From positions 1,240,001-1,304,000 of the forward strand of contig CAVQGM010000001.1 in assembly GCA_963712065.1 (NCBI GenBank): 64,000 nt of DNA. The letters run 5' to 3'. The notes beneath the pieces are model-generated. The model did no database searches. It was not told the origin of the DNA and saw nothing but the letters and a program-made list of their open reading frames with translations. The position numbers were made by a program, and so were the translations under genes. The number at the start of each line of letters is the position of its first letter. The first letter of the stretch is position 1. The stretch comes from CAVQGM01 sp963712065. Lineage in GTDB: Bacteria; Actinomycetota; Acidimicrobiia; Acidimicrobiales; Acidimicrobilacustridaceae. Shown here one piece after another: positions 8,146 through 16,227 of the stretch.

Positions 8146-8355
8146 GTGAGCTTCAGCGAGTACGAAGGACTCCTGCCCTGGTTCGTGCTGGCCCTTGGCG
8201 CGGCCCTCGTGATCGGCACCGGCCTGGCCCTCGCCCGACCCCGCGCCCAGACCACCGACGGCGAGCTGACCCGACCGCCGGTCGGGCGTAGCGTGGTCAT
8301 GATCGCGCTCGGGGCCGTCGCCGCCATCTGGGGCCTCGCCAGCCTCGTGAGCTGA
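8146..8355 (+). CDS. Small two-helix membrane protein
   Basis: This 69-residue protein has two hydrophobic segments (about 11-30, LPWFVLALGAALVIGTGLAL, and 49-67) joined by a polar loop with RPRAQTTDGELTRPP. It starts at a GTG and ends 5 bp before the Liv-type ATPase gene, so it may share that transcript. I do not recognise a family; codon usage resembles its neighbours. Confidence 0.65.
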   Translation: MSFSEYEGLLPWFVLALGAALVIGTGLALARPRAQTTDGELTRPPVGRSVVMIALGAVAAIWGLASLVS

Positions 8356-8360
8356 CGCCG

Positions 8361-9188
8361 GTGCTCGACGTCGTCGATCTCACCGTCACCTTCGGTGGCC
8401 TCCGCGCCCTCGACGAGGTCAGCTTCTCGATGGCCGAGGGCGAGCTCGTCGGTCTGATCGGACCGAACGGTGCCGGCAAGACCACGGCCGTCGACGCCCT
8501 CACCGGGTTCGTGGCCCACCGGGGTCACGTGTACCTCGACGGCGACGACCTCGCCGACCGCCCGGCCCACGAGCGGGCCCGGCTCGGCCTGGCCCGCACC
8601 TGGCAGTCCCTCGAGCTGTTCGACGACCTCACCGTCGTGGAGAACTGCCGGGTGGCCGCCGAGCGGGGCGGGTGGCGCACCTTCGTCCGCCACCTCGTGC
8701 GCCCGACCCTCGCCGGCACCACGGTCGCCGGCGACGACGACGTCGCCTGGGCCATCGACCTGCTCGGCCTCGGCCCCGACGCCCACCGCCACCCGACCGC
8801 GCTCCCGCTCGGTCGCCGCAAGCTCGTGGCCGTGGCCCGCGCCCTCGCCGCCCACCCCCGCCTGGTGCTGCTCGACGAGCCCGCCGCCGGGCTCGACACC
8901 GACGAGAGCCGGGCCTTCGGCGAGCGCCTCGCCGCCGTCGTCGACCACGGCGTGGCCGTGCTGCTGATCGACCACGACATGGGTCTCGTGCTCGACGTGT
9001 GCGAGCGGGTGATCGTGCTCGACTTCGGCCGCCTGCTCGTGGTGGGGCCACCGGCGGCGGTGCGTCGCGACCCGCGGGTGATCGACGCCTACCTGGGTGA
9101 GGCCCACCGTCACGTCGACGTCGACCACGCCGCCGGCAACGGCGACGGCGATCACGCCGCCGACGGGGTGACGGAGGCGACGCCGTGA
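8361..9188 (+). CDS. ABC transporter ATP-binding protein, LivG-like
   Basis: The 275-residue ATPase has Walker A GPNGAGKTT (about 34-42), LARTWQSLELFDDLTVVEN typical of the LivG/branched-chain amino acid class, Walker B RLVLLDEP and an H-loop IDHDMG. The signature helix reads ALPLGRRKLVAVARAL instead of LSGGQ, so it is degenerate. A His/Asp-rich tail of about 25 residues follows. It is coupled to the LivF-like gene by a GTGA overlap. The membrane permeases and binding protein of such a system are not next to it. Confidence 0.85.
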   Translation: MLDVVDLTVTFGGLRALDEVSFSMAEGELVGLIGPNGAGKTTAVDALTGFVAHRGHVYLDGDDLADRPAHERARLGLARTWQSLELFDDLTVVENCRVAAERGGWRTFVRHLVRPTLAGTTVAGDDDVAWAIDLLGLGPDAHRHPTALPLGRRKLVAVARALAAHPRLVLLDEPAAGLDTDESRAFGERLAAVVDHGVAVLLIDHDMGLVLDVCERVIVLDFGRLLVVGPPAAVRRDPRVIDAYLGEAHRHVDVDHAAGNGDGDHAADGVTEATP

Positions 9189-9910
9189 CCGCCGCGCTCG
9201 AGCTCCGCGGTGTCGAAGCGGGCTACGACGGCGTGCCCGTGCTGCACGGGATCGACCTGCTCGTCGAGCCCGGCGAGGTCGTCGCGCTGCTCGGGCCCAA
9301 CGGTGCCGGCAAGACCACCACGTTGCTCACCGTGTCGGGACTGGTGCCGTGCGCCGCGGGATCGATCGACGTGCTCGGCGGGGGACCACCGTCGACCCGT
9401 CGCCCGGCGGAGCTGGCGCGTCGCGGCGTGTCGCACGTGCCCGAGGACCGCGCCGTGTTCACCGGGCTCACCGTGCGCGAGAACCTGCGGCTGGGCGGCC
9501 ACGGCGGGAGCGGCGACGGTGGGTCCCTCGGGCGAGTGCTCGGCTTCTTCCCCGCCCTCGAGCCGCTGCTCGACCGCAGGGCCGGGCTGCTGTCGGGCGG
9601 GGAGCAGCAGATGCTCGTGCTCGGACGGGCCCTGGCCGGGGCCCCACGGCTGCTGCTCATCGACGAGATGAGCCTCGGGCTCGCGCCGGTCGTCGTCGAG
9701 CGCCTGCTCCCGGTCGTGCGCCGCATCGCCGACGAGACCGGTGCCGCCGTGGTGCTCGTCGAGCAACACGTCCACCTCGCCCTCGAGGTGGCCGACCGGG
9801 CGGTGGTGCTCAACCACGGAGAGGTGGCCCTCACCGGGACGGCTGCCGAGCTGGTAGCGAAGCGAGACCTGCTGGCATCGAGCTACCTGGGGGCCGAGGC
9901 CCTTCCCTGA
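9185..9910 (+). CDS. ABC transporter ATP-binding protein, LivF-like
   Basis: The 241-residue ATPase carries Walker A GPNGAGKTTT, the LivF-type VPEDRAVFTGLTVRENL, a canonical signature LLSGGEQQMLVLGRAL, Walker B RLLLIDEMSLGLAP and VLVEQHV as H-loop. It would pair with the LivG-like ATPase to energise uptake of a hydrophobic amino acid, urea or similar solute. The pair without its permeases suggests those genes are elsewhere. Confidence 0.88.
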   Translation: MTAALELRGVEAGYDGVPVLHGIDLLVEPGEVVALLGPNGAGKTTTLLTVSGLVPCAAGSIDVLGGGPPSTRRPAELARRGVSHVPEDRAVFTGLTVRENLRLGGHGGSGDGGSLGRVLGFFPALEPLLDRRAGLLSGGEQQMLVLGRALAGAPRLLLIDEMSLGLAPVVVERLLPVVRRIADETGAAVVLVEQHVHLALEVADRAVVLNHGEVALTGTAAELVAKRDLLASSYLGAEALP

Positions 9911-9915
9911 GCCGT

Positions 9916-9933
9916 CGTCACGAAATCGTGACG
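9916..9933. repeat. Perfect inverted repeat after the LivF-like gene
   Basis: CGTCACGA-AA-TCGTGACG is an 8-bp perfect palindrome six bases after the stop. It could be a short terminator hairpin or a regulator site. The rest of 9934-10067 holds no gene. Confidence 0.5.
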
Positions 9934-10067
9934 CGGCCAACCGCCTGATGGGTCGCGCGACCCGTCGGGTATCCGCTCCAGCGGCCCGCTCGCGCCCACC
10001 GTGTCGGGAAGAGCCCAGGTCAGGACCCCTTTTCCGGTGGATGTGCGGTTCCGGCCCCGGCGGGGGC

Positions 10068-10073
10068 TAATGT
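10068..10073 (+). promoter_or_regulatory. -10 box for the VanY-like gene (leaderless)
   Basis: TAATGT is 7 nt before the GTG at 10081. Confidence 0.6.
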
Positions 10074-10080
10074 TGCGGTC

Positions 10081-11367
10081 GTGTTGCGATCATGTCCGTC
10101 CCGTGTCGCGCTCGCCGTCGCGAGGCGGAGCCGTCGCACCGCCCCCCGCCTCCTCGCCGCCGTGATCGCCGTCGCCCTGCTCGGGGGCGTGGCCGTGCCC
10201 GGCGCCGCCCAGTCCGATCCTCGGGCCGAGCGCGAACGGGTGCGGGCCGAGCGCGCCGCCGCCGCCGGCGAGGTCGACGCCCTCCAGGCCGACGACGCCG
10301 ACGTCGACGCCGCGCTGCAGGCGCTCGACGAGAACCTCCGCGGCACCCAGGCGTCGTACAGCGACGCCGCCCGCGAGGCCGAGCGGGCCGCCGAGGAAGC
10401 GGCCGCCGCCCGCGAGGCCGAGGCGGCCAAGGCGGCCGAGATCGAGGTGCTCCGCAGTCGCGTCGCCACCCTCGCCGTCGACGCCTACGTCAACCCGCCC
10501 ACCGAGGACTTCCTCGACACGTTCCAGGCCGACAGCGCCCACCAGTCGGTCCAGAAGCGGAACTTCTACGACCTGCGCGCCGGCCGCAACACCGACCTGC
10601 TCGACGAGCTGAAGGCCGCCCAGGCCGAGCTCGTGGATCGGCGAGCGGACGCCGAGGAGGCGAGTGAGCAGGCCGACGAGCGCGCCGCCGAGGCCGAGGA
10701 GAGCCTCGACCGCGTGCGCACCGCCCGGTCCCAGCAAGCCGAGTTCGCGACCCAGGTGCAGGCCCGGCTCGACGCCAAGCTGTCGGAGGCCGCCGCCCTC
10801 GCCGACCAGGACGCGGAGCTGTCGGCCCGCATCCAGGCCGACGAGGCCGCCCTGGTCGCCAGCCTGCGCCGCATGAGCGCCGCCGCCGAGGCCGCCGATC
10901 AGTCGACCGGCGGGAGCAGCGGTGGGGGCAGCGGCGGCGGGAGTGCCCGGCCCCCGGTGCCCGTGTCGGGCGGCAGCGTGCCGCTCACCAACGTGCGGGG
11001 GATCACCGTGAACAGCGCCATCGCCGGCCGGCTCGAGTCGATGTTGGCCTCGGCTGCGGCGTCGGGGTTCGTGTTCTCGGGCAGCGGCTACCGGGACTCG
11101 TCCCAGCAGATCGCCCTCCGCATGCAGAACTGCGGGACCAGTTCCTACGCCATCTACGAGATGTCGCCCGACGCCTGCCGCCCGCCGACCGCGCGCCCCG
11201 GTGCCTCCAAGCACGAGCAGGGCCTGGCCATCGACTTCTCGTGGAACGGCTCGGTGATCAACAGTCGCAGCAGCCCCGCCTTCCAGTGGCTCGCGGCCAA
11301 CGCCGGCTCGTTCGGCTTCGCCAACCTGCCGAGCGAGCCCTGGCACTGGTCGGTCGACGGCAGCTGA
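10081..11367 (+). CDS. Secreted coiled-coil D-alanyl-D-alanine carboxypeptidase (VanY-like)
   Basis: A signal peptide (hydrophobic LLAAVIAVALLGGVAVPGAAQ, here residues about 24-44) is followed by a coiled coil of about 220 residues rich in Ala/Glu/Arg, then a Gly/Ser linker. The C-terminal domain has SKHEQGLAIDF and EPWHWS, the Zn-binding and catalytic motifs of VanY/M15 peptidases. It probably trims peptidoglycan stem peptides outside the membrane. The layout (coiled coil plus hydrolase) resembles PcsB/RipA-type cell-separation enzymes, but with a VanY domain. The gene is monocistronic with a TAATGT box 7 nt before its GTG. Confidence 0.88.
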   Translation: MLRSCPSRVALAVARRSRRTAPRLLAAVIAVALLGGVAVPGAAQSDPRAERERVRAERAAAAGEVDALQADDADVDAALQALDENLRGTQASYSDAAREAERAAEEAAAAREAEAAKAAEIEVLRSRVATLAVDAYVNPPTEDFLDTFQADSAHQSVQKRNFYDLRAGRNTDLLDELKAAQAELVDRRADAEEASEQADERAAEAEESLDRVRTARSQQAEFATQVQARLDAKLSEAAALADQDAELSARIQADEAALVASLRRMSAAAEAADQSTGGSSGGGSGGGSARPPVPVSGGSVPLTNVRGITVNSAIAGRLESMLASAAASGFVFSGSGYRDSSQQIALRMQNCGTSSYAIYEMSPDACRPPTARPGASKHEQGLAIDFSWNGSVINSRSSPAFQWLAANAGSFGFANLPSEPWHWSVDGS

Positions 11368-11567
11368 CGGTCGGGTTGGCCGGTGCTCGGCCTTCGGCCG
11401 CGCCACCGGCCCGCGAGCCGGTCGACGCGTGAGCTGGTCGTGGTGGTCGACGCCGACGTGGAGGGTCCGTCGGCGGCGCCCTCGTTGGTTGGGCGATCAC
11501 GCGGCGGGCGGGCCGCCCCCGCTGGACCTCGGCGCTGCGGAGCCGGTCGGGCCGGGTCGCCGTCGTC

Positions 11568-11738
11568 GTGGCCGGGCTGGACCTCCTCGCCGCCGGCGCC
11601 ATGTTCCGGTCCCTCGCCGGGCTCGCCCTCGCGTGCACCCCTGCTGTCGCCCTCCTGGTGCGCGACCGAGCTGGCCGCCTCGCCACCGTCGTCGCCGTTC
11701 ACCCCGAATCGGCCACTGCCCAAGAGCAACGACCATGA
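11568..11738 (+). CDS. Short hydrophobic ORF coupled to the PAP2 gene, possibly a remnant
   Basis: In the frame ending at 11738 there is a GTG-initiated ORF of 56 codons, VAGLDLLAAGAMFRSLAGL followed by another hydrophobic stretch, ending SATAQEQRP. Its TGA overlaps the PAP2 ATG (ATGA). The same frame stays open upstream to 11433 without a good start. Composition suggests the end of a two-helix membrane protein, either a tiny gene or the 3' part of a decayed one. No ribosome site is obvious. Confidence 0.3.
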   Translation: MAGLDLLAAGAMFRSLAGLALACTPAVALLVRDRAGRLATVVAVHPESATAQEQRP

Positions 11739-12499
11739 CTGCTTCTCGGGGAGCAGCCGTAGGCTTCCATGACGTGTTCGACGTTTCCCCTGCTCCCGTG
11801 ATCGCCGGTCGGACCTCGACCGGCGCCGCGTGCGTCGAGCCCGCCCGACGCCGGTGGACGCTCCTCGGTGTCACCGTGTCCGTCCTGGTGCTGACCGGGC
11901 TCGCGTGGGGTGCACACTCGTTGCTGTCCCGTGTCGATGATCCCCTCAGCGGTGCCGTTCGCAACCAGGGTTGGCTCGACGTCCTCGCTCCGATCAACGA
12001 GCTCGGTTCGGAGCAGAGGGGAGCGGTACTGGCCGTGATCGTAGGGCTCGCGCTGTGGCGGTGGTGCCGGACTCTGAGTCTCGTCGTCCCCGCCGCAGTA
12101 CTGGGGTCGGTCGCCCTCAACGTCGCCGTGAAGCTGGTCGTCGATCGCCCGCGACCGCCCAGCCCGGCGACGGGTACGGCGCTGGCATCGTTCCCGAGCG
12201 GTCACGTGCTGCACGCCGTGGTACTGCTCGGTCTGGCGCCGCTGGTCGTCGCGGTGCTCGGCGGCCGGCCGGCGTTTCGTCGCGTGACAGCAGCGCTCGC
12301 CGCCGTCGGGGTCCTCGGCGTCGCCGCCATGCGGATCCACCTCGGCGCGCACTGGCCCACCGACGTCATCGGCAGCGTCCTCATGGGCACGCTCGTGCTC
12401 GCCGTCGTCGCCAAGGTGGCGCGGGAGCATCGCCTGTGCGACGAAGGGGCTTCCTGCGGATCGGGCGGTGACCCGTCGAGTCGCGGAGTCGCTTCGTAG
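11735..12499 (+). CDS. PAP2-superfamily membrane phosphatase
   Basis: The 254-residue protein has five to six membrane segments and the three PAP2 motifs: KLVVDRPRPP, SFPSGHVLHAVV and RIHLGAHWPTDVIGS, holding the catalytic histidines and arginines. Likely substrates are phosphatidic acid, undecaprenyl diphosphate or similar lipid phosphates at the outer face of the membrane. The ATG at 11735 is chosen because it precedes the first conserved region and overlaps the stop of a short hydrophobic frame; a longer in-frame extension upstream is Arg/Pro-rich and not protein-like. Confidence 0.85.
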   Translation: MTASRGAAVGFHDVFDVSPAPVIAGRTSTGAACVEPARRRWTLLGVTVSVLVLTGLAWGAHSLLSRVDDPLSGAVRNQGWLDVLAPINELGSEQRGAVLAVIVGLALWRWCRTLSLVVPAAVLGSVALNVAVKLVVDRPRPPSPATGTALASFPSGHVLHAVVLLGLAPLVVAVLGGRPAFRRVTAALAAVGVLGVAAMRIHLGAHWPTDVIGSVLMGTLVLAVVAKVAREHRLCDEGASCGSGGDPSSRGVAS

Positions 12500-12504
12500 C
12501 GGGG

Positions 12505-12578
12505 TGGAGCGGGTGACGGGAATCGAACCCGCGTTCTCAGCTTGGGAAGCTGATGTTCTGCCTCTGAACTACACCCGC
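12505..12578 (-). tRNA. tRNA-Gly (anticodon CCC)
   Basis: The minus strand folds as a cloverleaf: acceptor GCGGGTG/CACCCGC, anticodon loop TTCCCAA giving CCC, and a T-arm with GGTTCGATTCC. The 3' CCA is encoded. It reads GGG codons. Confidence 0.95.
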
Positions 12579-12655
12579 GAGGTGGAACCGGCAGTCTAGC
12601 GACCCCCGCGATCGGGGCTCATCTCGCGGCGCCCGATCCGGTCGCGAGGGTCCAC

Positions 12656-12661
12656 TAGCCT
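12656..12661 (+). promoter_or_regulatory. -10 box for dcd (leaderless)
   Basis: TAGCCT is 8 nt before the GTG at 12670. Confidence 0.55.
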
Positions 12662-12669
12662 CGCCGCTC

Positions 12670-13233
12670 GTGATCCTCTCCGACCGCACCATCCGTGAGG
12701 AGCTCGAGGCCGGGCGCATCGTCATCGACCCGCTCGATCCCACCTGCATCCAGCCCTCGTCGGTCGACCTGCACATCGACCGCTACTTCCGGGTGTTCCG
12801 CAACCACACGATGGGCTACATCGACGTGAAGCAGAACCTCGAGGACCTCACCGAACTCGTCGAGATCCCCGAACAGGAGGCCTTCATCCTCCACCCCGGC
12901 GAGTTCGTGCTCGGCTCCACCCTCGAACGGGTTGCCCTTCCCGACGACCTCGTCGCTCGACTGGAGGGAAAGTCGAGCCTTGGACGCTTGGGCCTCCTCA
13001 TCCACTCGACGGCCGGGTTCGTCGACGCCGGCTGGGACGGCCAGCTCACCCTCGAGCTGTCCAACGTGGCCAACCTCCCCATCACGCTCTACCCGGGCAT
13101 GAAGATCGGCCAGATCAGCTTCATCCGGATGACCACCGACGCCGAGCACCCGTACGGGTCGAGCGAGGTCGGATCGAAGTACCAGGGCCAGCGCGGCCCC
13201 CGGCCCAGCCGCTACTGGGAGAACTTCCGCTGA
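12670..13233 (+). CDS. dcd: dCTP deaminase (possibly bifunctional with dUTPase activity)
   Basis: The 187-residue protein starts MILSDRTIREELEAGR and has the trimeric dUTPase-fold motifs: QPSSVDLHID, LEGKSSLGRLGLLIHSTAGFVDAGW (catalytic Glu/Ser/Arg region) and the nucleotide-capping end GSKYQGQRGP. It converts dCTP to dUTP; many actinobacterial members go on to dUMP, which I cannot decide from sequence alone. Length is normal. It follows tRNA-Gly, which is on the opposite strand. Confidence 0.94.
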   Translation: MILSDRTIREELEAGRIVIDPLDPTCIQPSSVDLHIDRYFRVFRNHTMGYIDVKQNLEDLTELVEIPEQEAFILHPGEFVLGSTLERVALPDDLVARLEGKSSLGRLGLLIHSTAGFVDAGWDGQLTLELSNVANLPITLYPGMKIGQISFIRMTTDAEHPYGSSEVGSKYQGQRGPRPSRYWENFR

Positions 13234-13335
13234 TCCCGTGCGTACCGGACCACACGCGGTGTGGGTGGCTACGCAGACGGATGCTCCCGTGCGTACCGGC
13301 CCACCTGCGGCGTGCGCAGTTGCGCAAGCGAACGG
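13234..13335 (+). repeat. Imperfect 51-bp direct duplication after dcd
   Basis: Two consecutive copies begin with an identical 15-mer (TCCCGTGCGTACCGG at 13234 and 13285), then diverge to about 70 per cent. The block has no convincing gene. Confidence 0.65.
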
Positions 13336-13358
13336 GAACGGTGCGAACGGGAACGGTG
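13329..13358 (+). repeat. 15-bp perfect tandem duplication
   Basis: CGAACGGGAACGGTG occurs twice back to back (13329-13343 and 13344-13358), just downstream of the 51-bp duplication and before the convergent receiver gene. Confidence 0.8.
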
Positions 13359-13381
13359 AGAAGGGGAGCGGGGACGAACGT

Positions 13382-13849
13382 TCAGTGGCTGGCGGCCTCG
13401 AGGGCAGCGTCGCGGTGGGCGGCCCGCTGATCGGGCGACCGCTCGAGCGCGGCGTCGAGCTCGGCCAGCAGCTCGTCGGCGTGGATCGGTCGCACCAGGA
13501 AGGCGTCGACCCCGGCCTGCCACGCGAACACACGGTTCTGGTCGAGGCGGGTGAGGATGACCACGGCCAGGTCGGTGACGGCGTCCGAGCTGCGGATGTC
13601 CTCGAGCAGGGCGACGCTCGCTGACGGGCCGCCGTGGCTGAAGTCGATGATCACGGCTCGGAAGGCGTTGATGGCACCCAGCAGCTGGGTCATCGCCTCG
13701 CCGTGGTTGAAGGCCCGGACCGCTTCCATGTCATGCCGTTCGACGATGCGGGCGATCAGCTCGCACGCGTCGGGATCGTCATCGACGACGAGCACCCGGA
13801 CGGGCCGCTTGTGCCGGGCGTCGTCAGTCCGCGATCGCTTCAACATCAC
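13382..13849 (-). CDS. Single-domain response-regulator receiver protein, atypical
   Basis: The 155-residue protein is a CheY-like receiver: acidic cluster VLVVDDDPDA (about 19-28), phospho-acceptor strand AVIIDFSHGG, LTR at the switch Thr, and AFLVRPIHADEL where the usual Lys-Pro is Arg-Pro. There is no output domain. Replacement of the conserved Lys often alters signalling, so it may not act as a standard phospho-switch. Its start overlaps the end of the upstream Fe-S oxidoreductase gene by about 26 bp in another frame, so the two are probably co-expressed. Partner kinase unknown. Confidence 0.82.
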   Translation of the reverse strand: MMLKRSRTDDARHKRPVRVLVVDDDPDACELIARIVERHDMEAVRAFNHGEAMTQLLGAINAFRAVIIDFSHGGPSASVALLEDIRSSDAVTDLAVVILTRLDQNRVFAWQAGVDAFLVRPIHADELLAELDAALERSPDQRAAHRDAALEAASH

Positions 13850-16067
13850 GAGCCCCCCGGCGTTCGCCCTCTTCGATGGCGTCGAGAAGGTGCATGGCGA
13901 TGTCGGCGACCTTCACGTCGCCTTCCTCGACACCCTCACCCTTCACCCCGTCGTCGATCATGATGTAGCAGAACGGGCACGCGGTGGCGATGCGTGACGC
14001 GCCGGTGGCCAGCAGCTCCTGCGAGCGCTCGACGTTCACCTGCTTGCCGGTGTGCTCCTCCATCCACATGCGGGCGCCGCCGGCGCCGCAGCACATGCCC
14101 TTGGTGCCGTTGCGGGACGCCTCGACGATCTCGATGCCGCCGAGGTTGCCGATGACCTTGCGGGGCGCGAGGTACACGTCGTTGTGGCGGCCGAGGTAGC
14201 AGGAGTCGTGGTAGACGACCCGCTCGTCGAGGCGGGCCTCCGACAGGTCGAGCTTCCCGGTGTCGATCAGCCACTCGAGGAACTGGCTGTGGTGGACGAC
14301 CTCGTAGTTGCCGCCGAGCTGCGGGTACTCGTTGCCGAGGGTGTTGAAGCAGTGGGGGCACTGCGTGATGATCTTGCGCACGCCCATGCCGTCGAGGGTC
14401 TCGATGTTCTGCATGGCGAGCATCTGGAAGATGTACTCGTTGCCCGAGCGCCGGGCGGGGTCACCGGTGCACATCTCCGACGGCCCGAGGATGGCGAAGC
14501 TCACGCCGGCCCGCTGCAGGAGCTGGGCCATGGCCTGGGTGACCTTCTTGTTCTTGTCGTCGAACGAGCCGGCGCAACCGACCCAGTAGAGGTACTCGGC
14601 CTCGAGGGGGTCGCTGCCGTCGATGATCTCGATGCCCTCGAGCTTGTCGGCCCAGTCGGCTCGCTCGGCCTGGCTGATGCCCCACGGGTTGCCGGAGTTC
14701 TCCATCGAGCGGTAGGCGTTGCCGAGCTCGGTGGGGAAGTTCGACTCCATGAGCGACAGGTAGCGACGCATGTCGAGGATCTTGTCGAGGATCTCGATGT
14801 TGACCGGACAGTTCTCGTCGCAGGCCTTGCACGACGTGCACGCCCACACCTCTTCGGGGGTGATCCGCTCGAAGACCGAGTCGGCGCTGATGGTGATGTC
14901 GCCGTCCACGCCGATGGGCGGGGACACCCTCGGGTCGCCGGTGGCGGCCATCACCTCACCGGTCTTGAGCACGATCTCTCTCGGATCGAGCGGCTTGCCG
15001 GTGGCGTGAGCCGGGCACACCGAGGTGCACCGACCGCACATGGTGCAGGCGTCGGTGTCGAGCAGCTGCTTCCAGGTGAAGTCCTCGATGGTGGACGCAC
15101 CGAAGCTCTCGAGCTCGGTCTCCATCAGGTTGGGCATGGGCTTCATGGCGCCCTTGGGCCGGTCGCGGTCGCGCAGGTACATGTTCAGCGGCGACGTGAA
15201 CACGTGGCGCAGCATGGTGACCGGAAGGATCGCCAGGAAGGCGACGAAGGTCAGCACGTGGGCGATCCACCAGAACTGGTGCCAGCCCGCCAGGTTGTTC
15301 GCCCCGTCGATGGCCAGCGACAATGGATAGCCGACGAATGACCACTTCTCGAAGTCCGGCGAGCCCTCGTCCGCGATCCGGTAGGCCTCCGTCATGAACC
15401 CGGTGACGGTGATGGCGAGCAGGATGCCGAGGATGACGGCGTGCTCGGGTTTGGACTTGATGCGGATCCGGTAGGGCCGCTGGACGTAGCGACGGAAGAC
15501 GGCCCACAGGACACCGATCAGGAGCGTCAGGCCGGCGAGGTCCCCGACGAACGAGTACGCCTGGTAGACGCGACCGGAGAGGAACTTCAGGTCGTCTGGG
15601 AGCTGGTGGTTGATCTCGAGGATCGTGGTGACCGCCAGCAGCACCAGGAAGCTGAAGTAGATGAGCGAGTGCATGATCCCGGCGGCGGGGTCGCGCAGCA
15701 GTGTCTGCATGTAGACACCGGCCCGGAAGTCGCCCAGACGCCGCTTGACGTTCTTCTTGGTGGTGGCCCGGTTGTCGGGCTTGCCCCGCTCCCAGTTGCG
15801 GACGCGGTTGGAGAACATGACCGCGCCGTAGATCAGCATCATCGGGATGACGATGTAGAAGACGAGCTTGAAGGCGGAAGGGATGCCGCCGAACACCTCT
15901 CGGGTGACGGGGTTCTCCTCGTTGTGCTCGAACAGCTGGCTCGACACGCCCGACAGGGCGGTGAACACGGCGATGCCGATGCCGATCCAGATGACGACCT
16001 TGGTGGCCTTCGGCCGCTTCCCGGCAGGGATGTCGGCCTCGGTGTCGGTGGTGGTGGGCGCGCTCAT
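13824..16067 (-). CDS. Membrane-bound Fe-S oxidoreductase (NarI-like plus HdrB-like domains)
   Basis: The 747-residue protein has an N-terminal membrane part with about six helices (residues 20-320) resembling a cytochrome-b/NarI-type module. Then come two [4Fe-4S] motifs, CTMCGRCTSVCP (about 345) and CTSCKACDENCP (about 415), and two CCG (DUF224) domains including CPHCFNT and CCGAGGARM. This is the fused type related to heterodisulfide reductase subunits and glycolate/lactate oxidase Fe-S subunits. It probably passes electrons between a soluble donor and quinone. The donor is not encoded nearby. A TAGTTT box lies 10 nt before the start. Confidence 0.85.
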   Translation of the reverse strand: MSAPTTTDTEADIPAGKRPKATKVVIWIGIGIAVFTALSGVSSQLFEHNEENPVTREVFGGIPSAFKLVFYIVIPMMLIYGAVMFSNRVRNWERGKPDNRATTKKNVKRRLGDFRAGVYMQTLLRDPAAGIMHSLIYFSFLVLLAVTTILEINHQLPDDLKFLSGRVYQAYSFVGDLAGLTLLIGVLWAVFRRYVQRPYRIRIKSKPEHAVILGILLAITVTGFMTEAYRIADEGSPDFEKWSFVGYPLSLAIDGANNLAGWHQFWWIAHVLTFVAFLAILPVTMLRHVFTSPLNMYLRDRDRPKGAMKPMPNLMETELESFGASTIEDFTWKQLLDTDACTMCGRCTSVCPAHATGKPLDPREIVLKTGEVMAATGDPRVSPPIGVDGDITISADSVFERITPEEVWACTSCKACDENCPVNIEILDKILDMRRYLSLMESNFPTELGNAYRSMENSGNPWGISQAERADWADKLEGIEIIDGSDPLEAEYLYWVGCAGSFDDKNKKVTQAMAQLLQRAGVSFAILGPSEMCTGDPARRSGNEYIFQMLAMQNIETLDGMGVRKIITQCPHCFNTLGNEYPQLGGNYEVVHHSQFLEWLIDTGKLDLSEARLDERVVYHDSCYLGRHNDVYLAPRKVIGNLGGIEIVEASRNGTKGMCCGAGGARMWMEEHTGKQVNVERSQELLATGASRIATACPFCYIMIDDGVKGEGVEEGDVKVADIAMHLLDAIEEGERRGARDVEAIAD

Positions 16068-16227
16068 GACAACGCAGAAACTACTCCGGCGTCCCCGGGG
16101 GATCCCATTCCCCGGGGCGAGTGGGGCCCGTCGGTTCCCCGTGAGCGTCGATCGGATGCCCTAGAGTCCCGGGTCCAGCGGGCCGGGCGTCGTACGCAGA
16201 CCGTCCGCGGTCCGCACGAGGGAGAGG

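Noticed and set aside
13234..13358. Possible CRISPR-like repeats after dcd
   Set aside because: Only two imperfect copies with no spacers and no cas genes.
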